A stretch of DNA of 64,000 nt from Stenotrophomonas sp. 610A2 (lineage in GTDB: Bacteria; Pseudomonadota; Gammaproteobacteria; Xanthomonadales; Xanthomonadaceae), in the NCBI RefSeq assembly GCF_030549615.1, contig NZ_CP130832.1, forward strand, positions 1,674,001 to 1,738,000, given 5' to 3'. Numbering within the stretch: position 1 is the first letter of the stretch; each line of letters starts with the position of its first letter. The notes beneath the pieces are model-generated. The model worked only from the letters and a program-made list of their open reading frames with translations. It made no database searches and was not told the DNA's origin. Position numbers and translations under genes: made by a program. This document shows, piece by piece, positions 1-9,218 of this stretch.

Positions 1-715
1 CAATAGCGCGATGATCCATGCGTTCACCGCAACCCGTTTCACCGTCAGTGGCACCGAGGGCTTGGACCGCGACGGGCACTATCTGGTGCTGGCAAACCAC
101 CAGAGCTGGGTGGATATCCTGGTGTTGCAGAAGGTATTCAATCGGCGCATCCCGCTGCTGCGCTTCTTCCTCAAGCGTTCGCTGTTCTGGGTGCCGGTGC
201 TGGGCCTGGCCTGGTGGGCGTTGGATTTCCCGTTCATGGGCCGCTACAACCGCAAGCAGATCGCCAAGAACCCCGAGTTGGGGCGGCGCGACATGGAAGT
301 GACGCGCAAGGCCTGCGAGAAGTTCGCCAGCATCCCGGTGTCGGTGATGAATTTCGTCGAAGGCACCCGTTTCACTGCAGCCAAACACGCATCGCAGGCG
401 TCGCCGTTCAAGCACCTGCTCAAGCCCAAGTCCGGAGGTGTTGCCTTCGTGCTGGATGCGATGGGCAAGGGCCTGCATGCCTTGCTGGACGTGACCATTG
501 TCTATCCGAAGGGCATTCCTTCGATGATGGACCTGATGGCCAACCGCCTGCCGGAGGTGAAGGTGCTGGTGCGCAAGCTGCCGATCCCCGCCGAGTTCAT
601 CGGTCGCAACTACCAGGACGACCGCAACTTCCGCGCGCAGTTCCAGCAATGGATGAATGGCCTGTGGCAGCAGAAGGATGAGGACATCGCCCGTCTGCTC
701 GAAAGCAAGGCCTGA
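1..715 (+). CDS. YihG/PlsC-type acyltransferase, 5' end outside window
   Basis: Probable membrane-bound acyltransferase of the 1-acylglycerol-3-phosphate acyltransferase superfamily, which transfers acyl groups to lysophospholipids at the inner membrane. The visible part has the HX4D catalytic motif in NHQSWVD and the later EGTR block in FVEGTRF, spaced as in PlsC enzymes. The frame is open to the left edge (codons continue from base 2), so the first ATG visible at base 11 is unlikely to be the true start; YihG-like proteins usually carry an N-terminal membrane segment that is missing here. A strong terminator follows the stop. The exact acyl acceptor cannot be read from sequence. Confidence 0.85.
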   Translation, partial: NSAMIHAFTATRFTVSGTEGLDRDGHYLVLANHQSWVDILVLQKVFNRRIPLLRFFLKRSLFWVPVLGLAWWALDFPFMGRYNRKQIAKNPELGRRDMEVTRKACEKFASIPVSVMNFVEGTRFTAAKHASQASPFKHLLKPKSGGVAFVLDAMGKGLHALLDVTIVYPKGIPSMMDLMANRLPEVKVLVRKLPIPAEFIGRNYQDDRNFRAQFQQWMNGLWQQKDEDIARLLESKA

Positions 716-732
716 TCACCGCCATCGTTGAA

Positions 733-760
733 AACAAAGGCCCCTGACGGGGCCTTTGTT
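733..760 (+). terminator. Rho-independent terminator after the acyltransferase gene
   Basis: A perfect 12-bp stem AACAAAGGCCCC / GGGGCCTTTGTT with a TGAC loop lies 18 bases after the stop codon. The A-rich left side and T-rich right side let it work in both directions, so it may also end transcription of the convergent glycine-zipper gene. Confidence 0.85.
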
Positions 761-782
761 GCTTTACATGGTGCTGGATCGG

Positions 783-1154
783 TCAGCGATAAACCCGTTC
801 GCAGCGGGTCTCGACCACGCGCTGGCCGTTGCGCTCCTGGTTGCGGCCCTGCACGTTGCGGCCGACAAGACCGCCGGCTACCGCGCCGCCGACCGTAGCC
901 AGCTTGCGGCCATTGCCCTTGCCGACCTGGTTGCCGAGCAGGCCACCGACAACGGCGCCGGTGGCGGTGCCGGCAACTCGGTTCTGGTCGCGCGCGTTGT
1001 TCGCAACTTCCACCTTGTTGCAGACCACGCGGCTGCCATCGTTGAAACGGCGGCCTTCATCGCGGGGGCCATAGGTTTGTGCGTTGGCGCCGGCGGAGAG
1101 AAGCATTGCACTCGCGGCAACGGCCGAGGCCAGGGTGATATGAAGCTTGCCCAT
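783..1154 (-). CDS. Glycine-zipper 2TM-type periplasmic or outer-membrane protein
   Basis: A 123-residue protein starting MGKLHITLASAV, with a signal peptide ending near GANAQ. Its centre has repeated small-residue segments, GTATGAVVGGLLGNQVG and GGAVAGGLVGRNV, the pattern of glycine-zipper domains found in surface lipoproteins of the SlyB/PcP type. No lipobox cysteine is present, so it is more likely secreted to the periplasm or inserted by its zipper. The start at 1154 is preferred over a longer upstream frame because AGGAG lies just before it and the signal peptide begins there. Function in the envelope is unknown; stress or structural roles are family-level guesses. Confidence 0.8.
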   Translation of the reverse strand: MGKLHITLASAVAASAMLLSAGANAQTYGPRDEGRRFNDGSRVVCNKVEVANNARDQNRVAGTATGAVVGGLLGNQVGKGNGRKLATVGGAVAGGLVGRNVQGRNQERNGQRVVETRCERVYR

Positions 1155-1345
1155 GTCGGTACTCCTGTTATTGGCAGCGCAGCTTTGCGCCAATGTGTGT
1201 TCAGCCTGCACCCACGCAATGAAACTCGAGGTGAAAAGCGCCCGGCGCGATTGAACCTGCGTTCATGCAATGCGCCGCGCAGCCTGAAGCTTCCTCGGCT
1301 TGGGTGTACAGTGCGCGCCATCCTCCGTATTGAAGAGATCTGCGC

Positions 1346-2269
1346 ATGAGCATTGATGCCGCTTTCTATCCCATTGGTACCCCCGGTAAGCCATGGGGCG
1401 CGCAGGAGCGCGCGCAGTGGCTGGACCAGCAGCAGGTGCAGCGCAGCTATGTAGATGAGGTGGTGAAAAAAATCGATGCGCTGCGCGAGTGCTTCGATGT
1501 CACCCAGTACGGCGAACTGGACTACCCGTCGGGTCGCTATCCACTGTTTGCCATCCGTAGTCGCAACTGGGATGAGGCCTTGCCGGTGATGTTGGTTACC
1601 GGTGGCGTGCATGGCTACGAAACCAGCGGTGTGCAGGGTGCCTTGCAGTTCGTCGACCAGTGCGCCGCCAGCTATGCAGGGCGCTGCAACCTGCTGGTCG
1701 CGCCCTGTGTCAGTCCGTGGGGTTATGAGCGTATCCAGCGTTGGAATGCATTGGCGCTGGATCCGAACCGCTCTTTCGTGGACAACAGCCCGGCACAGGA
1801 ATCTGCCGCGCTAATGGCCCTGGTTGCGCCTTTGCACGGGCGCGTGCTGATGCATATCGATCTGCACGAAACCACCGACACCGACGAAACCGAATTCCGT
1901 CCGGCGCTGGCCGCACGTGACGGCAAGCCGTTCGAGCCGGGCGAGATTCCGGATGGCTTCTACCTGGTGGATGACACCGAGAACCGCCAGCCGCAGTTCC
2001 AGCAGGCGGTGAATGCGGAAGTCGCCAAGGTCACCCACCTGGCACCGGCCGACCAGCGTGGCGAGATCATTGGTTCGACGGTGGTGGCAGAGGGCGTCAT
2101 CGAGTATCCGCTGAAGGCGCTGGGCCTGTGCGCCAGCGTCAGCGGTGCGCGTTACACGACCACCACCGAAGTTTATCCGGACAGCCCCAAGGCGACGCCG
2201 CAGCAGTGCAATGATGCGCAGGTGGCGGCTGTAACCGGCGCTTTGGATTACGCGTTGGCGCATGGCTGA
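1346..2269 (+). CDS. M14-family zinc carboxypeptidase-like protein
   Basis: A 307-residue cytoplasmic protein (no signal peptide) of the M14 carboxypeptidase / succinylglutamate desuccinylase fold. The first zinc-binding pair is seen in GGVHGYETSG (His and Glu), the second zinc histidine in HIDLHETTD, and a late acidic residue in GVIEYPLKALG fits the catalytic glutamate. Such enzymes remove C-terminal residues from peptides or cleave related amides; the substrate here is not evident. It is a single gene, followed by its own terminator. Confidence 0.8.
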   Translation: MSIDAAFYPIGTPGKPWGAQERAQWLDQQQVQRSYVDEVVKKIDALRECFDVTQYGELDYPSGRYPLFAIRSRNWDEALPVMLVTGGVHGYETSGVQGALQFVDQCAASYAGRCNLLVAPCVSPWGYERIQRWNALALDPNRSFVDNSPAQESAALMALVAPLHGRVLMHIDLHETTDTDETEFRPALAARDGKPFEPGEIPDGFYLVDDTENRQPQFQQAVNAEVAKVTHLAPADQRGEIIGSTVVAEGVIEYPLKALGLCASVSGARYTTTTEVYPDSPKATPQQCNDAQVAAVTGALDYALAHG

Positions 2270-2293
2270 AGTTTCGCGTCCGCAGGATTGAGC

Positions 2294-2325
2294 AAAGCCC
2301 ACCCGGCGCAAGCGGGTGGGCTTTT
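2294..2325 (+). terminator. Rho-independent terminator after the M14 peptidase gene
   Basis: A 12-bp perfect stem AAAGCCCACCCG / CGGGTGGGCTTT with a 7-base loop, ending in a short T run, begins 24 bases after the stop codon. Confidence 0.85.
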
Positions 2326-2397
2326 CATTAGCTGGCGAGCCGTCATCGCGAACGGACGTTCACATCGCCAAGCAGCCGCTTATGGAACATGGCGGAC

Positions 2398-3150
2398 ATG
2401 AAAACCTCGCCCTTGCTGTTCGCATTGCTTGCGCTGGCCAGCCGCCAGGCCAAGGCTGAATACGCGCCGGAATTCGACCGGCCCGGCATCGGCTTCTCCA
2501 CCAGTACGGTCGGCAAGGGCGGGTTTGTCTGGGAGCAGGGACTGCCCGATGCCAGCCGTGATCGCAGCGATGGGGTCACCACAACTGCATGGACCACGGA
2601 CACGCTGTTGCGCCTTGGTATCGCCAGTACGCTGGAGCTGCAACTTGGCGCGGACAGCTGGAGCGGACTACGTGTACGCGGTAACGGAATCCGGGTTCGG
2701 GAGAGCGGCGGTGGTGACGGCAATGTCGCGCTGAAATGGGCGCCTGCCATGGCCGGAGAACAACTGTCGCTGGCGGTGAAAGCCGGCGCCAGCCTGCCAT
2801 GGGGCAGGGCACCGCTGGGCGGTGGCGGGCACGACTACGACCTGGGTGTGACCGTGGCATGGGCGCTGCCGCGCGACAGCAGCGTGGCGTTCTACGTCGA
2901 CCGGCAATGGGGCGATGACGGCAGCGGCTGGTTGTTTTCGCCCAGCTACGGATTCGCGCTGCGGCCGCAGTTGTCTGCCTACATCGAAGCCGGTTATGGC
3001 ACCGGCGCGCAGTACATGCGTGCGGCCGGAGCCGGTGTGACCTGGATGGCGACGCCGCGCCTGCAGCTGGACGCATCCTTGCTGCGCGGGCTGGATGCCG
3101 ACACCACCGATTGGCAGGGTGGTGTCGGCGTGTCGCTGTATTTCAATTGA
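2398..3150 (+). CDS. Outer-membrane channel-like protein, phenol-degradation MetA type
   Basis: A protein of about 250 residues with a signal peptide (MKTSPLLFALLALASRQAKA) followed by many alternating amphipathic strands and a C-terminal LYFN, as expected for an outer-membrane beta barrel. It resembles the family named after the MetA protein of phenol degradation, thought to act as porins for hydrophobic or aromatic compounds. A second member lies at 10521-11459 in the catabolic cluster, but this copy stands alone. ATG 2398 is chosen because the signal peptide starts there; an in-frame ATG at 2389 is possible. No clear ribosome binding site is visible. Confidence 0.6.
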   Translation: MKTSPLLFALLALASRQAKAEYAPEFDRPGIGFSTSTVGKGGFVWEQGLPDASRDRSDGVTTTAWTTDTLLRLGIASTLELQLGADSWSGLRVRGNGIRVRESGGGDGNVALKWAPAMAGEQLSLAVKAGASLPWGRAPLGGGGHDYDLGVTVAWALPRDSSVAFYVDRQWGDDGSGWLFSPSYGFALRPQLSAYIEAGYGTGAQYMRAAGAGVTWMATPRLQLDASLLRGLDADTTDWQGGVGVSLYFN

Positions 3151-3159
3151 GGGCGCGGT

Positions 3160-4299
3160 TCAACGATTGACCGCCGGCCCGTACACGCCGCTGTAACCGG
3201 CCGCGCAATTGCTGGTGCAATCGCTGGTCAGCATATTGCGCACGATCAGGCCGGCGTTGTTCTTCGAACGGAAATGGCCAACGCCGCTGCTGGTGTCACC
3301 GCCGCCGAAGTTGTACGGGCTGCCGTCGCTCCAGTCCCAGTCGAAGCTGTAGGCGCTGCTGCCGGCACCGATATCCACCTGTGCGTAGACATTGGTGGCA
3401 CTGTTGAACAGTGCACCGTCGGCGCAGCCGGCGCTGTAGCTGGTGGTGAAGCAATGCACCTGGTCACGCGCGCCGGCGGTGATGGTGTAGAAGCGGATGC
3501 CGGTATAGCTGGCCGGGAAGCTGCGCAGGCTGCCGCTGCCACTGCCGGTCCAGCGGTTGTAACCGTAGTAGGTCACGCCGGTGCTCGGGTACAGGCCGAA
3601 GGTGTAGTAGTTGTACGGGAAGACGTAGGCCTCGGCATTGCAGGTGGGCGCCAGTGCCGACTGGTAGCCGGTGCTGCGGCAGGTCTGCAGGCCGCGCAGG
3701 CCGCCGGCGATGTTGATGAAGCGGCGCACGCTGGCCTGGTTGGCGTTGTACTTGATCGATGCCAAGGCCATGGTTGCGCCCAGTGAGTGGGTGACGATGT
3801 CGACCTGGCTCTTGCCGGTGTAGGCCTTGACCTTGTCGATGAAGGTCTTGAGCACCTGGTAGGTGGCTGGCGAGTGGTAGTTGTTCTGCGGCGCGGCGCG
3901 CTCGCTGGCGCTCAGGTAGGTGACGCCGAACAGCTCGCAGTCGTTGTAGCCGGCGGCCTTGAGCTCGGCGTAGATCGAACGCGGCGGGGCGGTGTAGCCG
4001 CTGACTGCGGCGGGGGGCATGTCGAAGCTGATCGCGCTGTCTCCGTTGCCGTGGATGAACACCACCGGCGTCTTGCTCGCCGTGCAGCTGCCGCCACCAA
4101 AGCCGCCCTGGCCGACGCCGGGATTGAAGCCGCCTGCATATTGGCTGGCCGTGCCGGTACAGGTGTAGCCATTGTTGCTGCCGCAGTCCAGGGCCTTGGC
4201 GCTGGTCGGCAGCAGCATCAGCATGGCGCCGGCCAGTGGCGCGGCAAACGCGCCGAGCAGCCACGAGGAAACAACGGGGACAGATCGTGCATTCGACAT
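3160..4299 (-). CDS. Secreted alpha/beta-hydrolase, lipase-like
   Basis: A 379-residue exported hydrolase. A signal peptide (LLGAFAAPLAGAMLMLLPTSAKA) is followed by a mature enzyme with an oxyanion-hole segment VVFIHGNGD, the nucleophile elbow VTHSLGA (serine) and a late GVGHF that can provide the catalytic histidine. Many cysteines (CGSNNGYTC, DCTSNC) suggest disulphides in an extracellular enzyme. The fold is that of the class-2 bacterial lipases or polyhydroxyalkanoate depolymerases; which ester it cleaves is unknown. The start MSNARSVPV has GGAG upstream; the longer frame to 4332 adds non-signal-like residues. Confidence 0.8.
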   Translation of the reverse strand: MSNARSVPVVSSWLLGAFAAPLAGAMLMLLPTSAKALDCGSNNGYTCTGTASQYAGGFNPGVGQGGFGGGSCTASKTPVVFIHGNGDSAISFDMPPAAVSGYTAPPRSIYAELKAAGYNDCELFGVTYLSASERAAPQNNYHSPATYQVLKTFIDKVKAYTGKSQVDIVTHSLGATMALASIKYNANQASVRRFINIAGGLRGLQTCRSTGYQSALAPTCNAEAYVFPYNYYTFGLYPSTGVTYYGYNRWTGSGSGSLRSFPASYTGIRFYTITAGARDQVHCFTTSYSAGCADGALFNSATNVYAQVDIGAGSSAYSFDWDWSDGSPYNFGGGDTSSGVGHFRSKNNAGLIVRNMLTSDCTSNCAAGYSGVYGPAVNR

Positions 4300-4406
4300 C
4301 TGGCAGCTCCGGTGGGTGTGCGTTGTGATCAACCCAGCATCCGCCGCAGCCGCCAGCGCTGGCAGTGTCCTTTAGGGAAACTTGCAGTGCAGCACGAGCG
4401 CAGGAC

Positions 4407-5312
4407 CTACTTGCGTTTGCGCACCAGCATGGTCGAGGCCTGCAGGATGGCGCGGGTCAGCAAGGCCATGGTCTTGACCTCGCCCTTCCAGTGCTGCCAG
4501 TACAGCGGCACGTCTTCCCAGGCGCGCGCCTTGACGTAGACCAGTCGTCCGCTTTCCAGGTGCCTGCGCACCAGCGGCAGTGGATTCATGGTCCAGCCGA
4601 GCCCGCCGAGGTTGGCGTGGACGAAGGCGCGGGTGGAGGGAATCCACCAGGTCGGCGCGTTATGCGGCTGTTCGACCCCGGCCAGGCGCTGCGCGTAACG
4701 GGCCTGCATATCGTCCTTGCGGTTGAACACCAGCACCGGCGCCTGCGCCAATGCCTGTGCGGTCACGCCCTTGGCGAAATGGCGGGCGTGGAATTCCGGA
4801 GTGCAGGTCGCCGCATAACGGATGCTGCCCAGCGCGTGGATCTGGCAGCCCTGCACCGGCTCGGGCAAGGTGGTGACCGCGCCCATCACCGCGCCCTGGC
4901 GCAGCAGGGCGACCGTATGGTCCTGGTCCTCGGTGTGCAGGTCCAGGGTGGTCGAGGTGCTCTGCGAGAAGATCTGCACCGCCTCCGGGAACCAGGTTTC
5001 CATGCTGTCGTGGTTGACTGCCACCGGGATGCTGGCCCGTGGCAGCTCGGCATCGCTGAGGCCAATGCGCTCGAAGGCATCGCGTTCAAGCAGGGCAGTC
5101 TGTTCGGCCAGCTGCACCAGTACCTGGCCCTCCAGCGTCGCCTCGGTGGGGATGGTGCGCTTGATCAGCAGTTTGCCGACTCTGTCCTCAAGTGCCTTGA
5201 TCCGCTGCGAGACCGCCGAGGCGGTGACGTTCAGTGACAGCGCCGCGCGCTCGAAGCTGCCTTCGCGGATGACGGCGGCCAAGGCCCGCAGCTGGGCATG
5301 ATCGATGCGCAT
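4407..5312 (-). CDS. argP: LysR-family regulator ArgP (LysG/IciA)
   Basis: A 301-residue LysR-type transcription factor. The N-terminal winged helix (RIDHAQLRALAAVIREGSF, then ASAVSQRIKALED) is followed by a ligand-binding domain that matches ArgP/LysG proteins throughout, for example NHDSMETWFPEA and VFNRKDDMQ. ArgP senses lysine and arginine and activates the adjacent basic-amino-acid exporter. It is divergent from argO with about 130 bp between, the normal arrangement for this pair, so the shared region should hold its binding site. High confidence in family and role. Confidence 0.92.
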   Translation of the reverse strand: MRIDHAQLRALAAVIREGSFERAALSLNVTASAVSQRIKALEDRVGKLLIKRTIPTEATLEGQVLVQLAEQTALLERDAFERIGLSDAELPRASIPVAVNHDSMETWFPEAVQIFSQSTSTTLDLHTEDQDHTVALLRQGAVMGAVTTLPEPVQGCQIHALGSIRYAATCTPEFHARHFAKGVTAQALAQAPVLVFNRKDDMQARYAQRLAGVEQPHNAPTWWIPSTRAFVHANLGGLGWTMNPLPLVRRHLESGRLVYVKARAWEDVPLYWQHWKGEVKTMALLTRAILQASTMLVRKRK

Positions 5313-5445
5313 ATTAAGTTCTGCTAATGATGGTTAACGAAGTTTAGCTCTACTTTTCCTTGCTGCATTGCGACAATTGCCGCATCCGGACGTGCCGGTG
5401 GGTTCTCCCGCAGCGTCCATCCCCCAGTTAGAAGAGTTTTCCCCC
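5313..5445. promoter_or_regulatory. Divergent argP-argO control region
   Basis: A 133-bp region between two divergent genes, locally AT-rich at 5313-5360 (for example ATTAAGTTCTGCTAATGATGG). LysR regulators bind such regions at T-N11-A type sites and repress themselves while activating the neighbour. Exact operator and promoter boxes were not resolved by eye. Confidence 0.5.
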
Positions 5446-6081
5446 ATGTTTTCGGTTATTTCCGCCCAAGCTGCAGGCAGTGCCTGGTTCAGTGGTGCCG
5501 GTATCGGTATCGGTCTGTTCGCCATCGTTGGCGCGCAGAGTGCGTTCATCCTGCGCCAAGGGATCATGCGCCAGCACGTGATTCCGATCATCGCCACGTG
5601 CTTCGCGATCGATGCAGTGTTCATCCTCGCCAGCGTCGCCGGCCTGCGCCAGTTGACCGCGCAGCTGCCGTGGCTGACCACCGTGCTGCTGTGGGGCGGC
5701 GTGGCATTCCTGACCTGGTATGCGCTGCAGTCGGCGCGCCGGGCTGTGTCGGGCGGCGGTGGCATGAAGCTGGACGACAACGGCGAGCAGTCGCTGCGCA
5801 CCGCGCTGATGGCGGCGGCCGGTTTCTCCATCATCAACCCGCATTTCTGGCTGGACATGATGGTCATTGGTTCGATCGCCGATAACTTCGGCGAGTCGCG
5901 CATGGCCTTTGCGGCCGGCGTGGTCACCGCCAGCGGCGTGTGGCTGACGGTGCAGGGCCTGGGCGCGCGGATGCTGGCGCCGTTGTTCACCAAGCCGTCC
6001 ACCTGGCGGATCCTGGATGGCACCATCGCGGTGATCCTGAGCGTGCTCGCTTTGACCCTGGCGATCCGCGGCGTCAACTGA
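5446..6081 (+). CDS. argO: LysE/ArgO-family basic amino acid exporter
   Basis: A 211-residue inner-membrane exporter of the LysE superfamily, with about six hydrophobic segments. The hallmark N-terminal stretch AIVGAQSAFILRQG and the central NPHFWLDM are those of ArgO/LysE proteins, which export arginine and/or lysine to prevent toxic accumulation. The start MFSVISAQAAG at 5446 is preferred over the upstream frame from 5368 because the latter adds a proline-rich, non-membrane leader. The divergent argP supports a canonical regulator-exporter pair. Substrate preference between Lys and Arg cannot be told. Confidence 0.9.
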   Translation: MFSVISAQAAGSAWFSGAGIGIGLFAIVGAQSAFILRQGIMRQHVIPIIATCFAIDAVFILASVAGLRQLTAQLPWLTTVLLWGGVAFLTWYALQSARRAVSGGGGMKLDDNGEQSLRTALMAAAGFSIINPHFWLDMMVIGSIADNFGESRMAFAAGVVTASGVWLTVQGLGARMLAPLFTKPSTWRILDGTIAVILSVLALTLAIRGVN

Positions 6082-6135
6082 GGCGGCTTTCGTCAGGGCC
6101 GGCCGGGCGCGCCCGGGCGCTGATGATGCTTCGAC

Positions 6136-6168
6136 GTAGCCCGGGTGCGCAGCGCTTACCCGGGCTAC
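6136..6168. repeat. GTAG-led palindrome, possible terminator
   Basis: Perfect 11-bp inverted repeat GTAGCCCGGGT / ACCCGGGCTAC with an 11-base loop, between the convergent argO and the GGDEF-EAL gene. The GTAG start matches the SMAG class of repeats; by position it can also stop transcription from either side. Confidence 0.7.
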
Positions 6169-6196
6169 GGTTGGCCGGCCTAGCGTGTTGTAGCGC

Positions 6197-8974
6197 TCAC
6201 GGCCGCATGTTTCCGGGCCACGCGTCCTTGTTCCAGCGGCTTGGCCAATCGCGGATGAAGTCATCCACCTGTGCCAGCGGCATCGGCTTGCCGAATACGT
6301 AACCCTGGCCTTCGGCGCAGTGTTCTTCCTGCAGCTGGGCCAGCTGCGCCTGGGTTTCCACGCCCTCGATGGTGGAGGTGATGCCGAGTTTGGCGCACAG
6401 GTGCGAGACTGCGCCGATGATGGCGCTGCCCTGGTGTTGTTCGCCCAGGTCACGGATGAAGGACTTGTCGATCTTGACCTTGTCGAACGGGAACGCGCGC
6501 AGGTAGCCGAGCGAGGAGTAGCCGGTGCCGAAGTCGTCCATCACGATGGACACACCCGCCGTCTTCAGCCGCATCAGCTGCGCGGAGGCGGCCTGGATAT
6601 TGGCGATCAGCGCGTCCTCGGTGATCTCCAGTTCCAGTCGCGACGCAGCCAATCCGCTTGCGGCCAGCGCCAGCTCGACCGTGTCGGCCAGATTGGCCTG
6701 GGCCAGCTGCGATACCGACAGATTCACCGCGACCTTCATCTGCGGCGGCCATTGGCTGGCATCGAGCAAGGCTTGCCGCAGCACCCAGTCGCCAAGCGCG
6801 ACCATCATCCCGATGTCTTCGGCCAAGCCGAGGAACTCGCTGGGTTCGAGCAGGCCACGCTGCGGATGGTTCCAACGCAGCAGGGCCTCGAAGCCACTGA
6901 CCTGGCGCTTCTGCAGGTCCACCAAGGGCTGGTAATGCAGCACGAACTGCTGCTGCAGCAAGGCGGTGCGCAGCTCGGTCTCCAGTTGCCGGCGCCGCTG
7001 CATGCGGGTGTCCATCTCCGCTTCGAAGAAGCGATAGCAGCTGCGGCCCTCATCCTTGGCCCGGTACAGGGCCAGGTCGGCATTGCGCATCAGGGTATCG
7101 GCGCCCTTGGCCTGGTCGTCGATCAGGGCGATGCCGATGCTGGTGCTGATCGCGAACTGGTGGCCTTCCAGCTCGACGCTGCGGCCAAGCTCTGCGATCA
7201 GTCGCGCGGCCAACGCCGAGGCGGCCTCGGGCGCACGGCTCTCGGCTGCCATCAGGATCGCGAACTCGTCACCGCCCAGGCGTGCGACCAGGTCGTTGCC
7301 GCGCACGCAGGCCAGCACGCGTTGTGCGACCTCCTGCAATAGATGGTCGCCAGTCGGATGACCAAGGCTGTCGTTGACGTCCTTGAAGCGATCCAGGTCC
7401 AGCAGCAGCAAGGCGCTGTGATGGCCGCGACGGGCGGCGATCAAGGCCTGGTCCAGGCGCTCGAACAGCATGGTGCGATTGGGCAGCGAGGTCAGTGGGT
7501 CGTGCTGGGCCAGGTAGGCGATGCGCGCCTGCGCCTGCCGGCGTGCATCGACATCCTCCAGTACGCCTGCCCAGCTGCTCAGGCTGTGGCCGATGCGCGC
7601 ACCACGCGCGCGTAGCCAGCGCCACTTGCCATGCAGGTCGAGCACGCGGAACTCGACGTCCAACGAGCTGGCGGCAGCGGCGGTGAAGCTCTGTTCCAAG
7701 GCGATTTCTATCTGCGGCAGGTCATCCTCGTTGACCCGTCGCAACCATCCCTTGCCTAGGGCACGTTCATTGGCTTGCCCGGTGAGTTCGCGCCAGCCGG
7801 TTGCCGAAAGCACCTGTCCATTGCGATCGGATTGCCACAGCACCAGTGCGCCGGCCTCGGCCACCGCGCGGTAACGCTGCTCGCTGGCCTTGAGGTCGCG
7901 GGCCAGGGCGCGGGCTTCGTCGGCGCTTTTCTTCAGGGCATCCACAGTGCCGCTAAGGCTGCGCTGCAGGCTGTGCACCTCGCGGATACGCGAGGGTTTG
8001 GGGTCCGGCAGTTCCGCCATGTTGGCGACGATGCTGTGGCTGCGCTGTGCCAATGCGCGGATCGGCAGCAGGATGCTGCGGGCGATGGCGTTGGCCCAGA
8101 GCAGGGCGATGATGGCAGCAACGATGCCGCCGAAAATGATACCGAGCAGTGGCTGCTGCCAGCGTGCCTGGAAGCTTTGCTGTGGCTCGCCAACCACCAG
8201 GGTCCATCCCGGTGCGGCCTGCAGCCGGTGGAAGGCGAAGATCACCGGAGTGCCTTCCTTGCTGCTGGCATCGATCAGGCCTTGCTGGCCGTTGCTGACT
8301 TGCAGTGCCCGCCAGTCGGGCACGCGCTTGCCGATGTAACGCTCCGGCGACAGCGTGCGTGCCGCTATCACGCCATTGCTGTCTACCACCGCCGCGAGCA
8401 GGTGTTGGTCCGTACCGTTGCCGATGATGCTGGCGATCAGGCGGTTGGAGGGCTGCACCATGGTCAGCACGCGCGTGCCGTCACCATCTTCAAAGGGCAG
8501 GGCGATAGCCACTTCCGGAGTCCTGGTGATGGCATTGGTGAACAGATCCGAGACCTGCACCTTGCCTTCGCGACGCGCGTCGTACAGCAGCCCCGACGGT
8601 AATGTCCGGGCATCTTCGCCGTCGTCCTGGATCAGCCGGATATCCGGATTCTCGCGTGCCCACGCCTGCAGCTCGGGGGCGGTCTCCTGCAACTGTGGTG
8701 CCAGCAGCGACAGCAGGCGCAGCTGGTTGACGTTGTCCTCGATGCCTTGATCCACGCCGCGTGCAAGCGCTGTGGCGGTCTCCTGCAGGCGCTGTTCGGA
8801 GCTTTGGCGGTAGTCGCGCGCTGCATTCCAGACCGCAAAAGCGCCGATCACGAGCAGTGGAAGCAGCGTGGCGAGGATCAGAAGGTGCAACCGGGAGTAC
8901 AGACCACGGGTGCGCGGCAACGGGTCCAGCGTTGCCGATGCGTTAGTTGCCAAGCGTGAGTCTCCGGTTTCCAT
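6197..8974 (-). CDS. Membrane-bound GGDEF-EAL c-di-GMP enzyme with extracytoplasmic sensor
   Basis: A 925-residue protein for cyclic-di-GMP signalling. Transmembrane helix at about 30-50, a periplasmic sensor region of the Cache type to about 270, a second helix near 275-297, a HAMP-like linker, a PAS domain at about 365-485, then GGDEF and EAL domains. The diguanylate cyclase motif RLGGDEF (near 565) is intact, with an RxxD product-inhibition site (RGND) five residues before it. The phosphodiesterase motif EALLR (near 696) and DDFGTGYSS are also intact, so both activities are possible. It is a single gene; the sensed ligand is unknown. Confidence 0.92.
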   Translation of the reverse strand: METGDSRLATNASATLDPLPRTRGLYSRLHLLILATLLPLLVIGAFAVWNAARDYRQSSEQRLQETATALARGVDQGIEDNVNQLRLLSLLAPQLQETAPELQAWARENPDIRLIQDDGEDARTLPSGLLYDARREGKVQVSDLFTNAITRTPEVAIALPFEDGDGTRVLTMVQPSNRLIASIIGNGTDQHLLAAVVDSNGVIAARTLSPERYIGKRVPDWRALQVSNGQQGLIDASSKEGTPVIFAFHRLQAAPGWTLVVGEPQQSFQARWQQPLLGIIFGGIVAAIIALLWANAIARSILLPIRALAQRSHSIVANMAELPDPKPSRIREVHSLQRSLSGTVDALKKSADEARALARDLKASEQRYRAVAEAGALVLWQSDRNGQVLSATGWRELTGQANERALGKGWLRRVNEDDLPQIEIALEQSFTAAAASSLDVEFRVLDLHGKWRWLRARGARIGHSLSSWAGVLEDVDARRQAQARIAYLAQHDPLTSLPNRTMLFERLDQALIAARRGHHSALLLLDLDRFKDVNDSLGHPTGDHLLQEVAQRVLACVRGNDLVARLGGDEFAILMAAESRAPEAASALAARLIAELGRSVELEGHQFAISTSIGIALIDDQAKGADTLMRNADLALYRAKDEGRSCYRFFEAEMDTRMQRRRQLETELRTALLQQQFVLHYQPLVDLQKRQVSGFEALLRWNHPQRGLLEPSEFLGLAEDIGMMVALGDWVLRQALLDASQWPPQMKVAVNLSVSQLAQANLADTVELALAASGLAASRLELEITEDALIANIQAASAQLMRLKTAGVSIVMDDFGTGYSSLGYLRAFPFDKVKIDKSFIRDLGEQHQGSAIIGAVSHLCAKLGITSTIEGVETQAQLAQLQEEHCAEGQGYVFGKPMPLAQVDDFIRDWPSRWNKDAWPGNMRP

Positions 8975-9218
8975 TCCAGCTTAGCGCATTACACCGCTGT
9001 ACCTGCAGGATTGCAGGCATGGTGTGGCCCTTTCATGGCACGAACTCCGTGTACCTGGGAGCGAGATGACGCGTGAAGCGTCACCTGCAACTGTCCGATC
9101 CCTGCCGTGCAGGGCAGGTGTAGGTGGGTCTATAGATACGTGATAACGGTCACGCTATCGCAGTTCGGTCCGGAGTGCACCCATGCTGCCCGCACAACGG
9201 CCGCGCAGGCTCAGGCAG

